Notes under the pieces: generated by a model
Told to the model about the DNA's origin: nothing
Databases searched by the model: none
What the model saw: the letters and a program-made list of their open reading frames with translations, nothing else
Made by a program: the position numbers and the translations under genes
Assembly: GCA_964494395.1 (NCBI GenBank)
Contig: CAZBTI010000075.1
Coordinates: 1-16,887, forward strand
DNA: 16,887 bases
Direction of reading: 5' to 3'
From: SHLQ01 sp964494395
Lineage (GTDB): Bacteria; Actinomycetota; Acidimicrobiia; Acidimicrobiales; SHLQ01
Part shown: piece after piece, positions 5,973 through 13,280 of the stretch
How the letters are laid out: each line of letters starts with the position of its first letter
Numbering within the stretch: the first letter of the stretch is position 1

Positions 5973-6155
5973 CGGCGCAGTCCGCAGCTGGCCTTGAGAT
6001 CTCAACCTCAAAGCGCACCCTGTTGGCCACCAGCCACATCTGACTGTCGACGATGGAGAGGTCATCGGTGTGTGCGGGCTTAACCAAGACCCGTACGTCA
6101 GCGACACTCGGGTGAGCGGTACTAACGGAGCATAATCGTCGCCTGGGTTCGCGGA
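5973..6155. other. Intergenic gap between convergent lipoprotein and oxidase genes
   Basis: No convincing gene is seen. A minus-strand open frame spans it (5929-6243), but it overlaps the ends of both genes and matches nothing I recognise. The only structure noted is a hairpin at its right edge (6150-6169). Confidence 0.4.
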
Positions 6156-6169
6156 TCACGAGGTCCGCG
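6150..6169 (-). terminator. Hairpin over the oxidase stop codon
   Basis: CGCGGA (6150-6155) pairs with TCCGCG (6164-6169) around an 8-base loop that contains the multicopper oxidase stop codon. It is GC-rich and near the convergent gene ends, but no T-tract follows, so intrinsic termination is uncertain. Confidence 0.3.
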
Positions 6170-7622
6170 TGGCGGGAGACACGTCGTAGAGCATCGCCAT
6201 GCCGTATTCGGCGTGAACCTGAATGTGGCAGTGCAACAGCCACGTGCCGACGTCGTAGGGGGCGACAACGATTTCGACCGTTTGGAACGCAGTCATGAGG
6301 ACGGTGTCGCGGTAGTGGGTTTCGTTGACGGGTTCGTCGTTACGGCTGATGAGTTGGAAGAACTGGCCGTGGAGGTGCATCGGGTGCATCTGGCCGGACT
6401 CGTTGACGATTCGGATCTTCTGTAGCTCGCCCTGCGTTGCGGTGAGGGTTTCGGCGTCGGGCCAAACGCGCCCATTCAGTGTCCACAGAAACTCGCCATA
6501 CTGTTCGCTGGCCAACATTGCTTCCCGCTCTTTTGAGGTTGCGTCGGCGAACTCGCTGGCGAACGAGATGGTGATGGAGTGTTGGGGGGCTTCGTCGATG
6601 AGGCCTGACCAGTCGGGCATCTCTTGTGCCGGTGGCGCGAACTCCGGGGTGTCGACCGACGCCCCGGTGACAGAGATTCCCCCGAGCTCGACTGGCTCGC
6701 TGCTGCTGAAGCGGTCGCCGATGACGAAGTCTTGTTCCGCGTCGGGTGGGATGGTGATGTCGACATCCATGCGGTTGCCGGGGGCGAGGTCGATGTCTGT
6801 GACGAGGAACGGCTCCGCTACGGGCAGCCCGTCCATCGCAATGACGACCGGGTCGAGACCGTCGAAGTCTGGTTTGATGACGCGGGCGTTGGCGGTGTTG
6901 ACGATGCGTAGCCGGATTCGCTGCCCAGGGGAGACGTCGAGCGTCGTTTTGGGCGTGCCGTTGATCGTGAGGAGATTGCCCCAACGGCCGGAGTGGTGGA
7001 TGTCCTCGTAGGAGTCGAAGTCCGGATCGAGCATCCCTGACTCGTCAATCAGCCAGTCGTCGACGAGCCACACCGCATCGACGGGATACTCGGGCTCGGT
7101 CGGGTCCTCGACGACGATGGCGCCATAGAGGCCGCGAGCGAGCTGTTCGTTGCCTCGCTGGTGCGAGTGGTACCAGTACGTGCCCGCATCGGGAGGCGTG
7201 AATTCGTAGACGAAGGTCTCCCCGGGGGCGATCGGTGGCTGGGTCAGGCCCGGGACCCCGTCCATGGCGTGGGGCACGCGAATGCCGTGCCAGTGGATCG
7301 AGGTGGGTTCGGGCAGGTTGTTCTCGAGGATCACTCGGATGGTGTCGCCATGAGAGATTCTGATCTCCGGCCCAGGTGTGGTGCCGTTGTAGGTCCAGAG
7401 ATCCGTCTCGACCTCATCGGTGAGGACCCCCGGCGTCAGTGCGGCGACGAGCCGGTACTCATGCACTTCACCGGTCGCTGGCACGGGTTCGACGTAGGCA
7501 GGTGCGGCCAACGCATTGTCGCCACCCCGCATGACAGCGATGGCGGCCACCAGCGCCACAACAATGACGAGCACGACAAACAGAGCTCCGGTCGCTGATT
7601 TTGGTTTAGTCAACATGCGCAT
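6156..7622 (-). CDS. Multicopper oxidase (CueO/PcoA/laccase type), full length
   Basis: This 488-residue exported oxidase has all copper-ligand motifs: HWHG (110-113), YWYHSH (149-154), HPMHLHG (413-419) and HCHIQVHAEYGM (464-475), the last giving the T1 Cys-His pair and axial Met. This is the three-domain laccase layout. The N-terminus is a membrane anchor or signal (about 11-31). It probably oxidises Cu(I) to Cu(II) or organic substrates outside the membrane. ATG 7622 or ATG 7616 are both possible: GGAG lies 3 and 9 nt upstream respectively, and the open frame extends to GTG 7670 without a ribosome-binding site. A BlaI-type operator lies 220 bp upstream, with a possible small peptide gene in between. 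The C-terminus of a second oxidase is at 16603. Confidence 0.95.
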   Translation of the reverse strand: MRMLTKPKSATGALFVVLVIVVALVAAIAVMRGGDNALAAPAYVEPVPATGEVHEYRLVAALTPGVLTDEVETDLWTYNGTTPGPEIRISHGDTIRVILENNLPEPTSIHWHGIRVPHAMDGVPGLTQPPIAPGETFVYEFTPPDAGTYWYHSHQRGNEQLARGLYGAIVVEDPTEPEYPVDAVWLVDDWLIDESGMLDPDFDSYEDIHHSGRWGNLLTINGTPKTTLDVSPGQRIRLRIVNTANARVIKPDFDGLDPVVIAMDGLPVAEPFLVTDIDLAPGNRMDVDITIPPDAEQDFVIGDRFSSSEPVELGGISVTGASVDTPEFAPPAQEMPDWSGLIDEAPQHSITISFASEFADATSKEREAMLASEQYGEFLWTLNGRVWPDAETLTATQGELQKIRIVNESGQMHPMHLHGQFFQLISRNDEPVNETHYRDTVLMTAFQTVEIVVAPYDVGTWLLHCHIQVHAEYGMAMLYDVSPATRTS

Positions 7623-7689
7623 GCGCTCCACGCTCCGCAGACGGGTCTGGCTCGGCCGCCTCAGGTCCACCGAAAAAGGTCAACGAAAT

Positions 7690-7809
7690 CTATGCGAACG
7701 GATGATCAATATTCTGCCGATCCCCGGGATTTGAGGACTCGTCTCCGGCGTCGGCCGACGCTGTGCTAAGTAACACAATGACAGCGACGAGACTGAAGCC
7801 AAACAGCAT
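7690..7809 (-). CDS. Possible small secreted peptide (39 aa)
   Basis: A 39-codon frame starts at ATG 7809, 35 bp after the operator at 7845-7863 and directly upstream of the oxidase. The first 20 residues are a strong hydrophobic signal-like stretch (FSLVAVIVLL then TASADA), followed by a short acidic tail rich in Asp, Ser and Asn. No ribosome-binding site is clear. It may be a real exported peptide under the same repressor or the leftover start of a deleted gene. Confidence 0.35.
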   Translation of the reverse strand: MLFGFSLVAVIVLLSTASADAGDESSNPGDRQNIDHPFA

Positions 7810-7841
7810 TGAACGAGTCTTGAGACGAGACGAATAGGATG

Positions 7842-7863
7842 AGCCTACTACGGTATGTAGTAG
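7842..7863 (-). promoter_or_regulatory. BlaI-type operator with -10 element upstream of the oxidase
   Basis: The perfect dyad CTACTAC-N5-GTAGTAG occupies 7845-7863. On the minus strand its last TAG begins TAGGCT (7847-7842), a good actinobacterial -10 hexamer. It would drive the small peptide frame and the multicopper oxidase. The dyad core is the reverse complement of the one before copCD (spacers GGTAT and ATACC). Confidence 0.8.
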
Positions 7864-8015
7864 AAGCGGTGGTGGGCATGTGTCACGCGACTCCGTGGCA
7901 GAGTTATCAATGAGCGGGACGAGATGGTGCATCTGAAGACCACCTGCTGTGATGATCGCAAATACGCCAGCGAAGGCGGTGGTCACGATGGGCGGAGGTG
8001 CCATCAAACGCGCAA

Positions 8016-8269
8016 CCGAGCTGGGGAATGACTTCGTAGCCGAGGACACGCCGGAGGCTCCATCGAGCCCAGCCGTTCAGGATCAGCGCGGCGTGCGGTG
8101 TCGCAGTCATGGCAAACCAGATCCCGAGTTGGCGACGCCAGCGCAGCAGACTGCGGGCCGATCGCATGAGACGAGCGACGGGTCCAACGGCCAATGCTGC
8201 GACCAACAAGACGAATGCGGCGTCACCTACGACCTTCCACAACCGCATCTCGGAATCCCAGCTGGATCG
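8016..8269 (-). pseudogene. Internal fragment of a second ferric-reductase-like gene
   Basis: These 254 bp align without gaps to 1702-1955 (offset 6314), codons about 51-135 of the ferric-reductase-like gene. Shared protein segments include MRLWK-VGDAAF, LLRWRRQLGIWFA and LILNGWARWSLRR. The heme-ligand-bearing C-terminal half is missing; beyond 8016 the reading frame becomes unrelated sequence. LHA of the intact gene reads PHA here, so the first histidine remains. Its 5' end is at 9199-9210, separated from this piece by a lipoprotein gene. It is not expected to be functional. Confidence 0.85.
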
Positions 8270-8335
8270 AAGAAGGCGGCCCCTTCCCCTTGTACCGCTT
8301 CGACGGGGCCTAGCGCTGCCAGTGACCGGGATGAG

Positions 8336-9139
8336 TCACTGTCCGAAGGCACACGATGATTGGGCGTCAGGGTACTCAACCTCTTCGAGCGCCGTTGCCT
8401 CGCGCAGCTCTTCTGATGGGATCACCAGCCTCGGTATATCGTCATAGCTGGCACTGATCGCATAGTTGGTTGTCGAGTCTCCGTCAGGCCCCGCATTGAC
8501 AAAGATGGAGGTTACGAGTCCCTCCTGGGTGGCACTCACGATGAGCCGTAGCGGTGGAGGCAGTCCATCCTCGGCGTCACCGGTCAAGTCGCCCGTTCGA
8601 TCAGCGAACTCGCGCTGATTGACCACAATCTCGAGGCTCTCGCCCACACTGCCTCGTGGTGTAGAAGCAGGTACAACACTGTCGGCGATATCGATCGCCG
8701 CCATCGCAATCGCATTGGGGTCGGGCGATCGGAAGCCAACCAGGATCCGGCCAGCCATCGTTTCACCGAAGATGGCTGCGAGGAGCCCCCCATCCATCGC
8801 CGGGTCCCACGGAGTCGACATCCACGACTCGGAACCGGCTCTGGCCACGAGCAATTCGGTAGTTGTGACGAGGATCTCCGGCGCCTCGCGTCGGGGCTGT
8901 AGTCGGATGGCGCCGGCTCCGACATCCAAGACCCCTTCGATCTCATCGACGCCGGCGAGACAAGCAACAAATGGCGACGGGCTCGCCGGGACGAAATTGA
9001 ATCGATACCTGGCCGGGGAATCTGCTCTTTCGATAGCGTCAACGAGTGGGCGGACGTCGGGGGCGACAGGGTCACCCCCGGCACATCCAGTTGCGAGAAT
9101 CGCTACCGCAAACACTGTCAGTGTGATCGAGCGAGTCAT
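8336..9139 (-). CDS. Lipoprotein of an unrecognised family, paralogue 2
   Basis: This is a 267-residue predicted lipoprotein if it starts at ATG 9139, giving a compact signal MTRSITLT with lipobox ATGC. An alternative GTG at 9184 overlaps (GTGA) the stop of a 9-codon remnant of the ferric-reductase-like gene and could be translationally coupled to it. It is paralogous to 5097-5972: FVACLAGVDE, IFGE-MAG, SPDPNAIAMAAIDIA against APDLNMITQAAIAIA, and C-terminal SSCAFGQ. It keeps two cysteines besides the lipidated one. It sits between two pieces of a ferric-reductase-like pseudogene, as if it had replaced that gene's codons 5-50. It is probably controlled by the dyad at 9253-9271. The function is unknown. 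Confidence 0.8.
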   Translation of the reverse strand: MTRSITLTVFAVAILATGCAGGDPVAPDVRPLVDAIERADSPARYRFNFVPASPSPFVACLAGVDEIEGVLDVGAGAIRLQPRREAPEILVTTTELLVARAGSESWMSTPWDPAMDGGLLAAIFGETMAGRILVGFRSPDPNAIAMAAIDIADSVVPASTPRGSVGESLEIVVNQREFADRTGDLTGDAEDGLPPPLRLIVSATQEGLVTSIFVNAGPDGDSTTNYAISASYDDIPRLVIPSEELREATALEEVEYPDAQSSCAFGQ

Positions 9140-9180
9140 CTGCCCAGTCGCAGCATCCGCATGGCGCCGTTCGCCGATGA

Positions 9181-9210
9181 TCACGGTGATTCGGCGGCGG
9201 TCTTGAACAC
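9181..9210 (-). pseudogene. Nine-codon 5' remnant of the second ferric-reductase-like gene
   Basis: GTG 9210 corresponds to GTG 2105 of the intact gene (offset 7105), with the ribosome-binding site retained. The first codons are similar (V-x-K-T), then the frame diverges and stops at TGA 9183-9181. That stop overlaps GTG 9184 of the lipoprotein frame, so the remnant may now act as a leader peptide. Confidence 0.6.
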
Positions 9211-9316
9211 TGACTGACGCTCCCCCTCAATGTCGCGGATGGACGGACGCTGCTACGACCCACTGTAGTAGTTCCCCGGCGCGCTGGCGACCGCAACTTT
9301 TCGGAGCCATTCTTGA
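9199..9316. repeat. Second copy of the ferric-reductase promoter block
   Basis: This aligns without gaps to 2094-2211 and carries the same operator, ribosome-binding site and start codon. It now lies upstream of lipoprotein 2. Confidence 0.85.
9253..9271. promoter_or_regulatory. BlaI-type operator before lipoprotein 2
   Basis: CTACGAC-CCACT-GTAGTAG is identical to the operator at 2148-2166, while bases around it have diverged. It lies 113 bp from ATG 9139. Confidence 0.75.
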
Positions 9317-9405
9317 TGCCTGCACCGAACGCATGCGATCACGGTTGTCACGCTGAGCACGCTGACGAGTAGCTCACCCCTAACCGACCATCGACACCGA
9401 TCCCT

Positions 9406-9446
9406 CTACGACGTGACGTAGTAGTTCAACCTTCACAACGTATGAT
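9406..9446 (+). promoter_or_regulatory. BlaI-type operator and promoter of selenothioredoxin 2
   Basis: The dyad CTACGAC-GTGAC-GTAGTAG (9406-9424) has one mismatched pair. A -10-like TATGAT (9441-9446) follows, and ATG 9454 comes exactly seven bases after it, suggesting a leaderless mRNA. ATG 9442 lies inside the -10 hexamer, so it is less likely to be transcribed from this promoter. Confidence 0.7.
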
Positions 9447-9453
9447 GACCTCC

Positions 9454-9948
9454 ATGCCTTCACGACTCCGACTCTCCCTCGTCGCATTCGCTGTTGCCCT
9501 TGTGGCGGTCGCTTGCGGCTCAGAGAGCCAGTCTGTCGAATCCGCAGAAGACAGCAGTCTTGTCGCTGCAACGGCCTCTGGCGGCCAAATCGACTTCGGA
9601 TCGCTGGAAGGAACCGACACGGTGTTGTGGTTCTGGGCACCGTGGTGACCGACGTGTCGAGCAGAAGCCCCTGCGGTCGCAGAGGCACACAAGATCTTCG
9701 GCGATGACGTGAATTTCGTCGGTGTCGCCGGCCGCGACGAGCTCGCGGCCATCAACGATTTCATCACGACGCTTGACGTGGGTTCGTTTGAACACGCAGT
9801 CGATGATGACGGCACCCTGTGGAGCTCCTACGGGATCACGACCCAGCCATCGTTCATTTTCATGGATGACTCAGGCGAAATGACCACTCACGTTGGCGCT
9901 CTTGGGATTGAAGGTCTCAGCGATCGGCTGTCAGCATTAGCATCTTGA
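9454..9948 (+). CDS. Putative selenocysteine thioredoxin lipoprotein (UxxC), TGA at 9646-9648
   Basis: Read through TGA 9646, this is 164 residues: lipoprotein signal with lipobox AVAC (C21), a short Ser/Ala linker, and a TlpA-like thioredoxin domain. The active site reads WAPW-U-PTC-RAEAP with U65 and C68; the rest is textbook thioredoxin (VLWFWAPW before, cis-Pro loop TTQPSFIF after). The TGA replaces precisely the first active-site cysteine. A SECIS-like hairpin with loop GGTC follows (9667-9686). The lipid anchor would hold it outside the membrane. It is first in a likely operon with blaI2 (37 nt) and the M56 peptidase. Conventional annotation would give two broken frames (9442-9648 and about 9709-9948). 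ATG 9442 is an alternative start. Pseudogene or sequencing error is possible but unlikely given the matching case at 4772. Confidence 0.87.
9667..9686 (+). promoter_or_regulatory. Candidate bacterial SECIS hairpin 2
   Basis: Bases 9667-9674 pair with 9679-9686 (GCC, one C-A mismatch, then CTGC/GCAG), closing the tetraloop GGTC (9675-9678). There are 26 nt between UGA 9646-9648 and the loop. The loop begins with G and has the GGUC core also found in the E. coli fdhF SECIS apical loop. Position and loop rule match hairpin 1. Confidence 0.75.
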
Positions 9949-9985
9949 CGAAATCCGACGACGGTTATGGAAAGAGAGCGAGTCG

Positions 9986-10345
9986 ATGACGGATCGACGG
10001 TCAACGGGTGAACTGGAGGAGTCAGTGCTCCAGTACCTGTGGGTGGTTGGCGAGCCATCGACGCCAGCCGAAGTGCACGCGGCCATTGCCCCGGACCTTG
10101 CTTACACGACGGTCATGACCGTTCTCAGCCGACTCTTCAAGAAGGGCCTACTCGAACGCGAGAGGCACGGGCGTGCGTACGCCTATCGACCCGTCGCGGG
10201 AGAAGCGATCCATCGAGCTGAGCAGATGCACGAGCATCTCGGAGCGGCTGGCGACAAGCACGCCGTTCTCAGTTCGTTCATCGAGACACTCAGCGTCGAC
10301 GAGGCGACCGAACTTCGCCAGCTCCTGAACGATCGGGACGGATGA
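9986..10345 (+). CDS. blaI: BlaI/MecI/CopY-family repressor 2
   Basis: This 119-residue winged-helix repressor starts at ATG 9986. Recognition features are YLWVVGEPSTPAEVHAAIAPDLAYTT and VLSRLFKKGLLERE, with a C-terminal dimerisation helix region (HLGAAGDKHAVLSSF). It is the paralogue of blaI1 (891-1250). Its TGA overlaps the ATG of the M56 peptidase (ATGA), the standard sensor/repressor pairing. Being downstream of the operator at 9406-9424, it probably represses its own operon. No metal-binding CxC motif of CopY type is seen, so it is unlikely to sense copper directly. Confidence 0.92.
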   Translation: MTDRRSTGELEESVLQYLWVVGEPSTPAEVHAAIAPDLAYTTVMTVLSRLFKKGLLERERHGRAYAYRPVAGEAIHRAEQMHEHLGAAGDKHAVLSSFIETLSVDEATELRQLLNDRDG

Positions 10346-11229
10346 CGGTCGGGTTCGTTCTCCCAACCCTGTTGGGAGTTGTGGTCATTGCCACGATGGG
10401 TCGCGTCGAGTGGCACCTTCGCCCCGCAGTTGCAATCCCCGCGCTTACAGCAATGATGCTGTTGGCAGCGTCGAGCGTGATGGTGATCGTCGCAGCAACT
10501 GCTTCTGCTTTTGTGCTTGGCCCCGTCCGCTCTGCCGCCGTGACCGATTGGTGCCGGAGCATCCCCCTACACCATGAGGTGGGGCCGCTCGTCGGCGTGG
10601 CTTCGGTGTCGCTCGTAGTGCTGGGTTCTGTACGGTGCGCCCGAATCATCAATGCGCGCCGTCGAGCCGTCTCTGCTGCGACCAGCGAGGGCCGCGTCGC
10701 CGTGATCGACTCGAACTCGAAGTTTGCCTACGCCGTCCCGACGAAGACGGGTTGTGTCGTAGTGTCGACCGGGCTCTTAGCGCCATTGTCACCGCAGGAA
10801 CGCAAGGCCGTCTTTGCCCATGAGCGGGCGCATCTCAGGTTGGGGCATCATCGCTACCTCATGGCTGCGGAGTTGAGTCGGGCTATCCTCCCGTTCCTCT
10901 CGCCAATCCTCAGCCAGATCCAACATGCGACGGAACGAGCCGCCGATGAGGCCGCTGTCGCGTCACTGCGTGGCGAGCGCAAGGTCGTCGCAAGCGCCAT
11001 CGCAACAAGTGCTCTGGGCTATCGAATGACCGGAGCACTCCCGTCGCTCGGCGGCGGCTCGGTAGCCCGGAGGGTTGAGGCACTGCTATGGCCTCAACGT
11101 GAACCCACCGCGGGCCGCTTCAAGTCATCGGCTGCTCTCACAGCCGGGATATCGGCAGCCCTGGCACTCGCTGTGCAGGTACATCACTTCTCGACACTGT
11201 TCGAGCATCTCTGCAGTAGTACCTCATGA
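10342..11229 (+). CDS. M56-family membrane zinc peptidase (BlaR1-like)
   Basis: The 295-residue membrane metalloprotease has N-terminal hydrophobic segments (about 3-20, 29-60, 81-97), then a cytoplasmic catalytic domain. HERAH (160-164) is the zinc-binding HExxH, and E198 within ERAADEA supplies the third ligand region, followed by a final membrane segment near 265-280. There is no extracellular beta-lactam sensor domain, as in many actinobacterial M56 proteins. The expected role is to cleave BlaI when triggered and so release the dyad-controlled genes. The trigger is unknown; in this setting it could be copper or thiol stress. Its start overlaps the blaI2 stop. Confidence 0.88.
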   Translation: MTVGFVLPTLLGVVVIATMGRVEWHLRPAVAIPALTAMMLLAASSVMVIVAATASAFVLGPVRSAAVTDWCRSIPLHHEVGPLVGVASVSLVVLGSVRCARIINARRRAVSAATSEGRVAVIDSNSKFAYAVPTKTGCVVVSTGLLAPLSPQERKAVFAHERAHLRLGHHRYLMAAELSRAILPFLSPILSQIQHATERAADEAAVASLRGERKVVASAIATSALGYRMTGALPSLGGGSVARRVEALLWPQREPTAGRFKSSAALTAGISAALALAVQVHHFSTLFEHLCSSTS

Positions 11230-11248
11230 TCGGAAGCTGACGTCCGAT

Positions 11249-11270
11249 CTACTACATACCGTAGTAGATT
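11249..11270 (+). promoter_or_regulatory. BlaI-type operator and -10 element of copCD
   Basis: The perfect dyad CTACTAC-ATACC-GTAGTAG (11249-11267) ends in TAG, the first three bases of TAGATT (11265-11270), a -10-like hexamer. GTG 11278 is seven bases further and ATG 11284 thirteen. This gives copCD its own repressible promoter separate from the blaI2 operon. Confidence 0.8.
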
Positions 11271-11283
11271 GCGACTTGTGCCT

Positions 11284-12891
11284 ATGAACCGACCTGCCCT
11301 GTATCGCCAAGCCCTGGCGTTCCTTCTTCTCACCGCGAGTGCGCTCGTGATGCTGGCAATGCCGGCAGCTGCCCACACCGGGTTCGAATCATCTTCGCCG
11401 GCTGATGGTGACACCATCGACGAAGCGGTGTCTGAGATATCGCTCACGTTCGCGGGCGAGGCGACTCCGGCTGGCGATGGGTTCGTTGTACTCGACCCCA
11501 ATGGTGTCATCCGCACGCCCGACGAGATTGTGAGTAGCGACAATCTCACCTGGACACTTCTGTTCGACGAGCCTCTCGCAGACGGTGTAGTCGGAGTTCG
11601 CTGGATGGTAGCAGCACCTGACGCACACCCGATCGAAGGAAGCTTCAGCTTTACCGTCAACGCCCCAGCGCTCGCCACTGAAGCGACGACGACATCGGCC
11701 CCAAACCAGGAAATTGATGCGGCGACGGCATCTCCGACCGAGCCTCAAGCAACGGAAACCGACGAAGTAGCGTCGGCCCCGGCCGACTCAGAGACGCCCG
11801 CCCCGTCCGTTGCGCAGGAGTCTGACTCGCAACTCCAGCTGGACGATTTCCTAGACACAGGTGCGCAAACTGCAGGCATTGCTCGCTGGGGCGACATCGG
11901 TCGAGTCCTCGGGACGCTCGGATTCATGCTTGCTTTCGGAGGCGTCGCATTCGCGGCCCTGGCGCTGCGGGGAGACGAAAGCGACATTCGTGCGGTGTTG
12001 TTCTGGGTACGTCGAGCTGGCGTGGTCCTGATTGTCGGTGTCCTCATCGCCGCGGCTGCGCAGGTTGCCGAACTTGCGTCGGGCTGGTCGGGCCTGTGGT
12101 CGATGTCAGCGCTCGCCGACGCGTTGATCTCCTCCTTCGGCATCTCCATTGCGCTTCGACTGACGGGAGCGGCCTTGATCGTCACCGGGGCAAGATTCGA
12201 TGTTCACTCCGCTCACGTGGCGGCTGATCCCGTGGCTACGGTGAAACAGCTTGCGACTGTGGGCGCAGGCACAACGACCGCAGCCTTGCCCCGAAACCCC
12301 GTCCAGGCAATGCCGCCAATGGTCCATGAGCACGACAACGCGTGGCACATAGCAAAAAGCCCCGTTGCGTTCGCAGGCGCAGCGCTCATGGTGCTTTCGT
12401 ACGTCTTTGATGGCCATACGGTGTCCGAGGGCCCCCGGTTGTTGCACGCCGTGGCCAACAGCGTGCATGTTGTGACCGCAGCAACGTGGGCAGGTGGTGT
12501 CGTCATGTTGGCCTTGGTCATCGCACGCCGACACCGTCGAAACGCTGACACACGTGCGCTACAGCTCGCCGTCCGATTCTCGGTGGTTGCCACAGTTGCC
12601 CTTGTCGGTGCTGCGATTGCCGGTGTCGCACTCAGCATCGTCATTCTTGATTCGGTCTCCGAGATCTGGACGACGTCGTGGGGTCAGCTCCTGATCCTCA
12701 AGACGGTCCTCGTCGGCGTGGCGGCTGCGGGTGGGGGTTACAACCACCGCATTGTCATCCCTGCGCTTGAACGTGCACCAGACGACGTCGAAACCGCACA
12801 TCGATTCCGAAGCATCGTTACTTTGGAAGCAGTTGCGCTTGTTGCAGTCACGATCGTCACTGCCCTTCTCATCGCCGCTTCAGCATCATGA
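11284..12891 (+). CDS. copCD: CopC-CopD fusion, copper-binding and transport protein
   Basis: This 535-residue YcnJ-like fusion has a signal peptide (1-30) ending AAA before H31, so the mature protein starts with the histidine that ligates copper in CopC. The CopC beta domain follows (to about 128), with DAHP (H115) as a second likely ligand. Next comes an Ala/Thr/Glu/Pro-rich linker (about 130-190), then a CopD domain of about eight membrane segments. The role is copper binding outside and movement across the membrane, import or tolerance. ATG 11284 is chosen for signal-peptide fit; leaderless GTG 11278 is possible. The TTG at 11269 overlaps the -10 element and is rejected. Its stop overlaps the cytochrome start (ATGA). 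Confidence 0.93.
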   Translation: MNRPALYRQALAFLLLTASALVMLAMPAAAHTGFESSSPADGDTIDEAVSEISLTFAGEATPAGDGFVVLDPNGVIRTPDEIVSSDNLTWTLLFDEPLADGVVGVRWMVAAPDAHPIEGSFSFTVNAPALATEATTTSAPNQEIDAATASPTEPQATETDEVASAPADSETPAPSVAQESDSQLQLDDFLDTGAQTAGIARWGDIGRVLGTLGFMLAFGGVAFAALALRGDESDIRAVLFWVRRAGVVLIVGVLIAAAAQVAELASGWSGLWSMSALADALISSFGISIALRLTGAALIVTGARFDVHSAHVAADPVATVKQLATVGAGTTTAALPRNPVQAMPPMVHEHDNAWHIAKSPVAFAGAALMVLSYVFDGHTVSEGPRLLHAVANSVHVVTAATWAGGVVMLALVIARRHRRNADTRALQLAVRFSVVATVALVGAAIAGVALSIVILDSVSEIWTTSWGQLLILKTVLVGVAAAGGGYNHRIVIPALERAPDDVETAHRFRSIVTLEAVALVAVTIVTALLIAASAS

Positions 12892-13280
12892 CACGTCGCC
12901 TCACACTCCCATTTCTGTTGCTCGCCGTCGCACTGCCTATCGCAGCATGTGGAACGGACGCCTCAGGGACAGCCACTCCGACATCGGTTGTCCCAATTGC
13001 GGCTGACGCCGACGGTGCCACGGTCTACGCCGCGAGGTGTGCGTCGTGTCATGGCGATGACCTGAGAGGAACCGAGAAGGGCCCATCTCAACTCTCAATC
13101 GTGTACGAACCAGGCCACCACGGCGACGATGCCTACCGGGCAGCGGTTCGGAACGGCGCTCGCCAGCATCACTGGGGATTCGGTGACATGCCTGCGATCG
13201 AGAGCATCACCGACAATCAGATCGAGTCGGTCATTGCCTACATTCGCAGCGAACAACAGCGCCTCGGCTTCGAGCAGTGA
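12888..13280 (+). CDS. Lipoprotein class I cytochrome c
   Basis: This 130-residue protein has a lipoprotein signal (lipobox IAAC, C21), a heme motif CASCH (51-55), and a probable axial Met in GDMP (M101). It is an extracytoplasmic electron carrier, perhaps linking the copper proteins to the respiratory chain. It is in an operon with copCD (ATGA overlap) and ccdA2 (GTGA overlap). CcdA is needed to keep apocytochrome cysteines reduced, which gives this trio a direct functional logic. No heme lyase genes (CcsA/CcsB) are in the window. Confidence 0.93.
   Translation: MTRRLTLPFLLLAVALPIAACGTDASGTATPTSVVPIAADADGATVYAARCASCHGDDLRGTEKGPSQLSIVYEPGHHGDDAYRAAVRNGARQHHWGFGDMPAIESITDNQIESVIAYIRSEQQRLGFEQ

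Noticed and set aside
5929..6243. 104-codon minus-strand frame across the lipoprotein/oxidase gap
   Set aside because: It overlaps both real genes, has no ribosome-binding site and shows no recognisable motif; the middle could be a decayed relic but cannot be supported.
6325..7011. 228-codon plus-strand frame
   Set aside because: It is antisense to the multicopper oxidase, whose copper motifs are complete on the minus strand.
11269..11283. TTG start for copCD
   Set aside because: It lies within the -10 hexamer, whereas ATG 11284 gives a normal signal peptide.
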